Positions 49,380 through 54,807 of a DNA stretch of 54,807 bases are shown one piece after another; the stretch's first letter is position 1; each line of letters begins with the position of its first letter. The stretch is from CAYWFP01 sp964457365 (GTDB lineage Bacteria > Planctomycetota > SZUA-567), in NCBI GenBank assembly GCA_964457365.1, contig CAYWFP010000013.1, positions 1 through 54,807 of the forward strand. The letters run 5' to 3'. The translations under genes were made by a program, and so were the position numbers. The notes beneath the pieces are model-generated. The model had not been told where the DNA came from. It saw only the letters and a program-made list of their open reading frames with translations, and ran no database searches.

Positions 49380-49512
49380 GAGAACGCATCCTTTCTACGC
49401 CAGACGCCCGCCCGTATCGCGCAACCCAAAGACCCGACGAGGGAAATCCATTCGATCGATTCGAGAGCATCCGCAGCCGACCCTTCGAGCGCCACTGCTC
49501 GGGGCGCGTCAT

Positions 49513-49540
49513 ATTGTAGGCTTCCCCCTTGCACTGTCAA
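49513..49540 (-). promoter_or_regulatory. Strong sigma-70 promoter of the 49.4-kb membrane-protein gene
   Basis: Leftward perfect TTGACA (49540-49535), 16-base spacer, TACAAT (49518-49513); start near 49507, leader of about 128 bases. It begins 15 bases downstream of the sigma-fusion gene stop. Confidence 0.8.
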
Positions 49541-49554
49541 GCAAAGCTTGCCGT

Positions 49555-50493
49555 TCATCGCTCCCAGAGACGCCGGTGCCTCGGGTGTTTACGAGAGTCC
49601 TCCTCCAGGATTGTCATGGCTTCGCGGGTGGTTTTGTCCAAGAGCGAGAAGACGGTCAGTTCGTTCAGATCAAGAAGCTGCGCGATAGAAGCATAGGAAA
49701 GGCGTTGCACGTTGTACAGCAGGAACGGGATGCGCTCCGCGGGCTCGAATCGTTCGGCGAGACCGAGGATCAGCTTGTGGCGGCGGAGCTTGTAGCTGCC
49801 CTGGTACCCGCTGAGTCCCTCGGCGCGATCGCCGATATCGTCCTTCTTGCCGAGCCAACTGCTGTCGCGGGCGACGTATTCAACCTGCTCGCTCAACCAT
49901 TGGATGAAGCCCGTCTTGGTCAGATCGCTCTCGAAGCGGGGCATGCCGGCGACGAAGATCGACTTGGCGATTTCGCCGGCCCAGTGAAAATCCTTTACCG
50001 CCAGGTAGGCGGCAATGTAAGCGTAGTCCTTGAAGCGGTCGACGTGGCGCTCGTAGGTGAAGGTATTGCCGGCCTCGGCGCGCTCGATCAACTCCGCGAA
50101 GCTGCGGTGGCGATGGCGGACCGGGCGCCCGACGCGGTGCGGCTTCCACTCCTGCATCACCATGGCGCGGAAGATCCGCGAAAGCTGGTATTGCGAAAAG
50201 TTCTTGATCACCTCGTTCGCCGCGGCGCGGATGTCGTCGTACTCGTCGCGGCAGAACGGCGAGTACGCCAGATGCACCTGGACCGCGCGGGCGGTACGCT
50301 CGTCGAGCTGGCCGTGGACGTAAGCCACCAGATACGCCGGAATAACCACGTCGGCATGCCCGCGCGCCTCCTGCGCCGCACGCCGACACGGCAGGCAACC
50401 GCCGATATGAAGCTGCACCGCCTTCATCTCCCCCGGCGAGAGCTCGCCCTGGAGATACGGAACGAGGCGGGTCTGGGTGTCGTCGCAGTGCAT
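49555..50493 (-). CDS. Anti-sigma-type zinc finger fused to a divergent ECF sigma factor
   Basis: 312 residues. Residues 3-40 match a zf-HC2/ZAS anti-sigma zinc site (His29, Cys33, Cys36 in HxxxCxxC, with an upstream Cys3 or His2). A second His74/Cys81 block at about 55-90 resembles a decayed copy. Residues about 146-212 align by pattern with sigma region 2 (helix AGEIAKSIFVAGMPRFES, then FIQWLSEQVEYVARD in place of the usual AWLxxIARNxxxD), and about 245-295 with region 4 (IPFLLYNVQRLSYASIAQLL, then ELTVFSLLDKTTREAM). The order is inhibitor first, sigma second. Homology of the region-2 part is inference from pattern. ATG 50493 is used; a TTG at 50535 would add 14 residues. Encoded behind the HIT and 58-residue genes. 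Confidence 0.7.
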   Translation of the reverse strand: MHCDDTQTRLVPYLQGELSPGEMKAVQLHIGGCLPCRRAAQEARGHADVVIPAYLVAYVHGQLDERTARAVQVHLAYSPFCRDEYDDIRAAANEVIKNFSQYQLSRIFRAMVMQEWKPHRVGRPVRHRHRSFAELIERAEAGNTFTYERHVDRFKDYAYIAAYLAVKDFHWAGEIAKSIFVAGMPRFESDLTKTGFIQWLSEQVEYVARDSSWLGKKDDIGDRAEGLSGYQGSYKLRRHKLILGLAERFEPAERIPFLLYNVQRLSYASIAQLLDLNELTVFSLLDKTTREAMTILEEDSRKHPRHRRLWER

Positions 50494-50541
50494 GTATCGT
50501 CCAATCGGAAAGCGGTTATAAGCCTCGTATCGCAAGAACGA

Positions 50542-50718
50542 TCAGTACAGATAGCCGAACCAGTAAAAAAAAATGTCGAATGCGAAAGGCAAAACGACGT
50601 GAGTCATCAGCAGAAGCACGAGCATCACCGTCGCTGTCCACCGCGGGATCAATTCTTTCCACAACTTCCGGCACCGCCACCATGGAACGTCGTCCGGGCC
50701 GTTAAGGTTCGAAGGCAT
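50542..50718 (-). CDS. 58-residue single-pass membrane peptide
   Basis: A complete small frame starting 6 bases after the HIT-gene stop and ending 48 bases before the sigma-fusion gene, so all three appear to be one operon. The product has a polar, Trp-rich start (PWWRCRKLW), a hydrophobic helix (about 30-52, MLVLLLMTHVVLPFAF) and an aromatic end FYWFGYLY. There is no ribosome site of its own; translation is probably coupled to the HIT gene. A membrane peptide next to a zinc-finger/sigma protein could be its anchor or sensor, which is speculation. Confidence 0.6.
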   Translation of the reverse strand: MPSNLNGPDDVPWWRCRKLWKELIPRWTATVMLVLLLMTHVVLPFAFDIFFYWFGYLY

Positions 50719-50724
50719 CTGCGA

Positions 50725-51072
50725 TTACCCCGGCGGCCAGGAGAACGCTCGCCCGCCCAGCAGATGCAGATGCAGGTGGAATACCTCCTGCCCGGCGCCC
50801 TCGCCGCAGTTGATGACGGCGCGGAAGTCCGAGAGCCGCTCGCGCTCGGCGATCTCCACCGCCGCGGCCTGGACCTTGCCCAGAAGCAGCGCGTCGTCTT
50901 CTCCGTAATCACTCAGCTTCTCGCGATGTTCCTTGGGAACGATCAGGATGTGCGTCGGCGCTTGGGGGTTGATATCGCGGAAGGCCAGGATGTCGTCGGA
51001 CTCGAAGACCTTGTCGCACGGCAGGTTGCCGGCGACGATCTGGCAGAAGACGCAGTCGGGATTGACGCTCAT
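50725..51072 (-). CDS. HIT-family nucleotide hydrolase
   Basis: 115 residues of the HinT type. The histidine triad HLHLHLLGG lies near the C-terminus; the N-terminus has CVFCQIVAGNLP, a Cys pair that with His residues may bind zinc. Such enzymes hydrolyse purine nucleoside phosphoramidates. AAGGAG lies six bases before the ATG at 51072, which also gives the family-typical start SVNPDCVFC. First gene of the operon leading to the sigma fusion. Confidence 0.93.
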   Translation of the reverse strand: MSVNPDCVFCQIVAGNLPCDKVFESDDILAFRDINPQAPTHILIVPKEHREKLSDYGEDDALLLGKVQAAAVEIAERERLSDFRAVINCGEGAGQEVFHLHLHLLGGRAFSWPPG

Positions 51073-51083
51073 GCAGACTCCTT

Positions 51084-51111
51084 TTGACATTGAACCGACA
51101 TCGCTTATCAT
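51084..51111 (+). promoter_or_regulatory. Rightward sigma-70 promoter sharing its -10 with the HIT promoter
   Basis: Perfect TTGACA (51084-51089), 16-base spacer, TATCAT (51106-51111); start near 51118, leader of about 73 bases to ATG 51191. Confidence 0.75.
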
Positions 51112-51135
51112 GCGTTATCAGAAGAGAATCGTCAA
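51107..51135 (-). promoter_or_regulatory. Leftward sigma-70 promoter of the HIT operon
   Basis: TTGACG (51135-51130), 17-base spacer, CATGAT (51112-51107); start near 51101, leader of about 29 bases. Its -10 occupies almost the same bases as the -10 of the rightward promoter, so only one polymerase can bind at a time. A direct repeat TTATCA at 51105-51110 and 51115-51120 lies here. Confidence 0.65.
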
Positions 51136-51190
51136 CAGTTTCTATTGCTGCGGGCGATACCGTGAATGAACTCCGCCCCGGAGGACCCTC

Positions 51191-51445
51191 ATGCCGCCGA
51201 CCTTGAAGAAGCCCTCGCCCAAGACCGCCGCGGCGCTCTTGGACCAGTATTTTCTGGAAATCCGCTGCCACCTGCTCGAGGCCGCCGCCGGTTTCGACCG
51301 TATCGAGCGCGCCGAAGGGAGTGAAGCGGCGATGAACGATCCGCGCCTGCGCAAGCTGATCGAGTCGCTCGATATCCTCAAATCCCCGGGCGGCGAACGC
51401 GCCGAAGCCTTCCTCGAGCTCTTCAGCACGGAGGGCGATGCATGA
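51191..51445 (+). CDS. Small helical protein coupled to the EboB-like hydrolase
   Basis: 84 residues, predicted all-helical (LDQYFLEIRCHLLEAAAGFDRI, then LRKLIESLDILKS). GGAGGACC precedes the ATG and the stop overlaps the next start (ATGA). No family is recognised. The tight coupling suggests that it forms a complex with the hydrolase or modulates it. Confidence 0.75.
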   Translation: MPPTLKKPSPKTAAALLDQYFLEIRCHLLEAAAGFDRIERAEGSEAAMNDPRLRKLIESLDILKSPGGERAEAFLELFSTEGDA

Positions 51446-52260
51446 AAGTGATCGAGCCGCATATCCACATGATCGCGCGCACCACCCAGGACTACGAGCG
51501 CATGGCGCGCATGCACTGCGTGGCCTGCTGCGAGCCGGCGTTCTGGGCCGGATACGACCGCACCAGCCCGCAGGCGTTCCACGACTACTTCACGCATATC
51601 TCGACGTTCGAGCCCACCCGCGCGGCACAGTACTGCATCGACCACTACTGCTGGGTGGGAATGAACCCGAAAGAGGCGGAGGACGTCGCGTTCAGCAAGG
51701 AGGTGATCGCGTACCTGCCGGAGTTTCTGAAAAAGCCCACCTGCCTCGGCATCGGCGAGATCGGGTTGAACAAGAACACGGCCAACGAATTGAAGACCTT
51801 CGAGCTGCAGGTCGATATGGCGATACAGCGGGGCGAATTGATCTGGATCCACACGCCACACCTGGCGGACAAGAAGAAGGGCGTCGCGATGCTCCTCGAT
51901 TGTCTCGGCAACCGAAGCGATATCGCCCCGGAGCGCGTGATGTTCGACCATATGGAGGAGCATACCGTCCGCGCGGCGCGCGAGGCCGGCTACTGGGCCT
52001 CGATGACGATCTACCCGCAGACCAAGAACTCGCCCGCGCGGGTGGTCGACACGCTCGAGCGCTACGGCCTGGAGCGCATGGTCGTCGACGCCTCGGGCGA
52101 CTGGGGGCCCTCGGATCCGGCGACGCTGCACGACGCGATCTTCGAGATGCGCCGGCGCGGCCACGCCGAAGACGACATCGAGACCGTCTTTTACGACAAT
52201 CCCTGCCACTTCCTGGGCCAGTGCCCGAAATGGAAGCACGCACCGACCAAGTCCGCGTAA
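51442..52260 (+). CDS. EboB-like TatD-family metal-dependent hydrolase
   Basis: 272-residue TIM-barrel amidohydrolase. Metal ligands are visible: HxH in EPHIHM near residue 6, Glu in GIGEIGLN, His in IWIHTPH and His in FDHMEEHT. The motifs RTTQDYERM, YCWVGMNPKEA and ASGDWGPSDP resemble EboB, the TatD-like member of the ebo/edb clusters that help export metabolites, more than the DNA-nuclease TatD. The other ebo genes (UbiA-like prenyltransferase, dehydroquinate-synthase-like and others) are not in the neighbourhood. The exact substrate is unknown. Confidence 0.8.
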   Translation: MKVIEPHIHMIARTTQDYERMARMHCVACCEPAFWAGYDRTSPQAFHDYFTHISTFEPTRAAQYCIDHYCWVGMNPKEAEDVAFSKEVIAYLPEFLKKPTCLGIGEIGLNKNTANELKTFELQVDMAIQRGELIWIHTPHLADKKKGVAMLLDCLGNRSDIAPERVMFDHMEEHTVRAAREAGYWASMTIYPQTKNSPARVVDTLERYGLERMVVDASGDWGPSDPATLHDAIFEMRRRGHAEDDIETVFYDNPCHFLGQCPKWKHAPTKSA

Positions 52261-52330
52261 GGAAGGATGGGCGCAAAAAAGTCCGGCGCACGGCCGGCCT
52301 TGCGTGGAGTGGCTCTCTCGCAGGTACCGC

Positions 52331-53464
52331 CTACTCCGGCATCGCCTCCCCCTCGGGTACGGCTTCGCCTTCGGGCTTCGGACCGCCCTCGGCTTCCGGT
52401 TTCGGCGCCGCGCCGTTATCGAGCGTCAGCCCCGCCAGCGTCTTGTAGTAATCGGCGTATTTCTGCAACGTCGCCCGCTCGGGCGCGCCCTGGTTGACCT
52501 CGGCAGCGAGCATGGTTTCAAGAATGCCCGCTGCCTTCGCCGGTTGGCTGAGCATGAAGTAGGCATTGGCGATGGCGAATGCGGTTTCCATGTCCTGCTC
52601 GGTATTGAGTGCCTCCGCCTTCTGCGCGGCGGCGAGGGCGATCCGTGGCGCGCGTTGGTCGATCGACTGGTTGCCGGCGGCGGCGAGCGCCAGTTGCGCC
52701 AGACCGCGCGGGCTCTCGGCACAGTTCTCGGCCCAGAGTCTGTAGAGTGCGGGGATCTGCTGGCTCATGTTGAGCTTGCCCAGGAGATCGGTCTTGAGGT
52801 TGTAGAATTCCGGGTTCTCCTTGTCCGCGGCGATCAACTTATCCACTACCGCCAACAATTGCTGCGGGGTGGCCTGGCCGGCCTGGATGAGACCGATAGT
52901 CTGGCGCAGCTTGTCCTTGAGTTGGGCGATGGTCTCCTGCCGCGACATGTCGAAGGTGCCGGCGACAAGATCCTTGATCACCCGGTCCATGCCGTCCATC
53001 GGGTGCCCCGTCCAGGCGACCTTGCCGTCCTTGCCCACGACCACGGCGAAGGGAATGCCGTCGACGCCGGCCATGTAGGCCGACTGGGTCAAGCCGCCCT
53101 TGTCGAAGCCGACGTTGTAGCGCATCGGCACCTCCTGGAGGAAGCCGGTGATGGTGGCCTGGTCCTCCTTGCTCAGCCCCATGAAGACGACGCCCTGATC
53201 CTTGTATTGTTGGTACAGTTTATTGATGTGTGGAATGGTCTGGCGGCACGGCCCGCACCACGTGGCCCAGAACTCGACGACGTAGATATGCTGCCCCGTG
53301 GCCGCGGCCGGGTCCATTCCCTCCCCTTGTATCCAGAAAGCCTTGACCGGCGGGGCCGTATCCCCCGGCTCCAGCGGCTTGGCCACCAGTTTCATCTCGC
53401 CCGTCCATCCGGCCGTCGCCAGCAACAACAGCGCGACCGTCATGCCTGTTATCCGTCTTTTCAT
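52331..53464 (-). CDS. Secreted thioredoxin-fold protein with helical repeat C-terminus
   Basis: 377 residues. Signal peptide MTVALLLLATAGWTGE, then a TlpA/ResA-like thioredoxin domain (about 30-170) with the active site WCGPC in EFWATWCGPCRQTIPH and the cis-Pro element GVDGIPFAVVV. Residues about 180-350 are helical repeats, TPR-like (AAQKAEALNTEQDMETAFAI, then AKAAGILETMLAAEVNQG). The end is a Pro/Glu/Gly repeat (PKPEGEAVPEGEAMPE). It probably reduces or rearranges disulphides of envelope proteins; substrates unknown. AAGGAG lies five bases before the ATG. The Cys-rich lipoproteins of this window are possible clients, which is inference. Confidence 0.85.
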   Translation of the reverse strand: MKRRITGMTVALLLLATAGWTGEMKLVAKPLEPGDTAPPVKAFWIQGEGMDPAAATGQHIYVVEFWATWCGPCRQTIPHINKLYQQYKDQGVVFMGLSKEDQATITGFLQEVPMRYNVGFDKGGLTQSAYMAGVDGIPFAVVVGKDGKVAWTGHPMDGMDRVIKDLVAGTFDMSRQETIAQLKDKLRQTIGLIQAGQATPQQLLAVVDKLIAADKENPEFYNLKTDLLGKLNMSQQIPALYRLWAENCAESPRGLAQLALAAAGNQSIDQRAPRIALAAAQKAEALNTEQDMETAFAIANAYFMLSQPAKAAGILETMLAAEVNQGAPERATLQKYADYYKTLAGLTLDNGAAPKPEAEGGPKPEGEAVPEGEAMPE

Positions 53465-53539
53465 ATTTCTCCTTGGCTGTGCGACTTTCGTTGCGGTCGC
53501 GGAAAACCCCCTCGGAACAATAATTGTCAGTCCGCGAGA

Positions 53540-54658
53540 TCACCCCTGCGGCGGCAGTGGCGGCGGCCCGCCGAAGAGAGCGATCACCTCCGGAACCTGC
53601 TGCGCGGCGGTCCAGTCGGCCAACCCCTCCTTCCACACCAGCGTCTCGCGCGCCACCTTGCCCTCGGCAATCTGCTGGCGCAAGCCGTCGACGTCGAACG
53701 GACCGGCCTGCCGCCCGTCGATAGCGGCGTAATACTGCGCCGCCTGCGGCAACGGCGGCGGACCGTCTGCGGGTCGCTGCGGCTGCCGCGTGGCGCTGTT
53801 GACACCGGCCTGCATGGCGCCGGCTACCACCCCGCCTGCGCCCATGCCGCCGACAAAGCCCATCATATTGCCACCGCCACCGGGGTTGTTGGCCATGTCG
53901 CCGATGGCGTCGGCTGTCTTCATCTGCGTGTACTGGCCCATGTTGCCGATAATGCCCATCTTGGCGCGCTGGTCCAGCGCCTCTTCCACTTCCGCCGGCA
54001 GGGAGATGTTCTCGATAAGGAACTTCGTCAGCAGCAGGCCGTACTCCTCGAACTCCGGCTGCATCAGTTCGCGGAGTTGATCGCCCAGTTCGTTGTAGTT
54101 CGCGGCCAGATCCAGCGCGGCGATCTTGCTTTCACCCAATGCGTCGGCGAAACGACTGGTCAGAATGTTACGGAGTTGCTCGTTGATCTCGTGCGTCTCG
54201 AAGAGGTGGTCGGTGCCGGCGATCTGGCGAACGAAGGCGCCCGGATTCCCGACGCGAAAGGCATAGGTGCCGAAGGCCCGCAGGCGCAACGGGCCGAACT
54301 CCGGATCGCGCAGCATGATCGGATTCTTCGTGCCCCACTTCTGGTCGGTGAACTGCTTGGTGTTGACGAAGTAGACGTCACATTTGAACGGCGCATCGAA
54401 GGCGTACTTCCAACTCGCCAGCGTCGTCAAGATCGGGATGTTGCTCGTCTTCAACTCCACCCGCCCGGGGCCGAAGACGTCGCCGAGTTGCCCCTCGTAC
54501 AGAAAAACCGCCGCCTGCGACTCGCGCACGACCAGTTGCGCACCGTTTTTGATCTCGTTGTCGCCGCGCGGGAATTTCCACATGATCGTTTCGCTGGTGG
54601 AGTCGGTCCACTCGATGACGTCGATGAATTGCCCGCGGAGCTTGTCCCAGATCCCCAT
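53540..54658 (-). CDS. SPFH-domain (virion-core-like) protein with GYF_2 domain
   Basis: 372 residues. Residues about 20-225 form an SPFH/band-7-like domain of the type annotated as virion core protein (lumpy-skin-disease-virus-like), starting VIEWTDSTSETIMWKFPRGD. A Gly/Met-rich linker (about 255-295) and a GYF_2/DUF4339 domain follow (YYAAIDGRQAGPFDVDGLRQ, then LVWKEGLADWTAA). A Pro-rich end closes the chain. Such proteins probably assemble at membranes. The ATG at 54658 has GGAGG seven bases upstream; a GTG one codon before is the alternative. The thioredoxin gene follows after 75 bases on the same strand. Confidence 0.85.
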   Translation of the reverse strand: MGIWDKLRGQFIDVIEWTDSTSETIMWKFPRGDNEIKNGAQLVVRESQAAVFLYEGQLGDVFGPGRVELKTSNIPILTTLASWKYAFDAPFKCDVYFVNTKQFTDQKWGTKNPIMLRDPEFGPLRLRAFGTYAFRVGNPGAFVRQIAGTDHLFETHEINEQLRNILTSRFADALGESKIAALDLAANYNELGDQLRELMQPEFEEYGLLLTKFLIENISLPAEVEEALDQRAKMGIIGNMGQYTQMKTADAIGDMANNPGGGGNMMGFVGGMGAGGVVAGAMQAGVNSATRQPQRPADGPPPLPQAAQYYAAIDGRQAGPFDVDGLRQQIAEGKVARETLVWKEGLADWTAAQQVPEVIALFGGPPPLPPQG

Positions 54659-54766
54659 CACCTGCCCTCCGGAAAATGGCGTGAAATCACTCGCATTTTA
54701 AGGGATCGTTTCGTTACGGCCAAGGGAATTATCGGGGGAGCACGCCGGGGCCCAGGGCTATCGCAC

Positions 54767-54807
54767 TTAAATTCCAAGGACGGTCTCCAGGTAGTCCTCG
54801 TCGATGG
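54767..54807 (-). CDS. 3' end of a gene running off the right edge
   Basis: The last twelve residues read IDEDYLETVLGI before a TAA at 54767-54769 on the minus strand. The segment is too short to identify the protein; it is listed because the frame is protein-like and ends about 108 bases before the SPFH gene start. Confidence 0.35.
   Translation of the reverse strand, partial: IDEDYLETVLGI

Noticed and set aside
53517..53527. Eleven-base palindrome ACAATAATTGT between the SPFH and thioredoxin genes
   Set aside because: Too short and single-copy to support an operator, and no promoter overlaps it.

Overview
The window is GC-rich, densely coded bacterial chromosome with short intergenic gaps and ordinary sigma-70 promoters (several near-consensus -35/-10 pairs with 16-17 bp spacers). 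The order polA-coaE-rho in one overlapping operon, the secreted carbohydrate esterases and GH4 glycosidase, the zinc-ribbon/HEAT and SPFH-GYF proteins and the enlarged multidomain enzymes suggest a free-living member of the PVC superphylum or a neighbouring phylum (Lentisphaerota/Verrucomicrobiota/Planctomycetota-like). That placement is inference from gene content only. I saw no rRNA, tRNA, CRISPR array, transposase or phage genes.

Layout. 0-5.8 kb: 5' part of an N-carbamoylputrescine amidase gene, dnaK with terminator, a chain of small genes (MORN-like, DUF2007, membrane, zinc-finger, LRR proteins) and a lone receiver-domain regulator. 6-11.2 kb: an 1126-residue fusion of branched-chain oxoacid dehydrogenase E1 alpha, E1 beta, a lipoyl domain and a FabH-type ketosynthase, followed by small membrane/lipoprotein genes. 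11.2-15.8 kb: a gene-poor stretch with two tiny ORFs, an acetate/solute symporter operon, and a 1-kb gap ending in a structured leader. 15.8-18.2 kb: secreted proteins, one built from an exact 23-residue repeat. 18.2-28.9 kb: a carbohydrate-oriented block (AXE1-like esterase, secreted unknown, sugar isomerase, sialate-esterase-like protein, GH4 enzyme) interrupted by an ECF sigma/FecR anti-sigma pair. 28.9-34.7 kb: MarC protein and the polA-coaE-rho operon. 34.7-41.2 kb: glycosyltransferase, a FHA-GAF-cyclase-PilZ-like protein with a phosphoesterase, and an SLC12-like transporter. 41.6-46.6 kb: STAS protein plus DNA methyltransferase, purO-lipoprotein-argG operon, CysZ/EI24-like membrane protein. 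46.6-54.8 kb: HEAT protein, membrane protein, an operon of HIT protein, 58-residue membrane peptide and a zinc-finger/sigma-factor fusion, an EboB-like hydrolase pair, thioredoxin-TPR lipoprotein-like protein, and an SPFH-GYF protein.

How the genes work together. The E1-lipoyl-ketosynthase fusion looks able to make a branched acyl group and prime fatty-acid or polyketide synthesis with it on a single chain. The 18-29 kb block reads as acetylated-polysaccharide or galactoside utilisation. Two separate sigma/anti-sigma arrangements occur: a standard overlapping pair of genes (22.0-23.9 kb) and a single protein (49.6-50.5 kb) in which an anti-sigma-like zinc finger precedes what look like sigma regions 2 and 4. 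The two fusions are the strongest candidates for undescribed biology here; the 23-residue repeat protein with its structured leader is the next.
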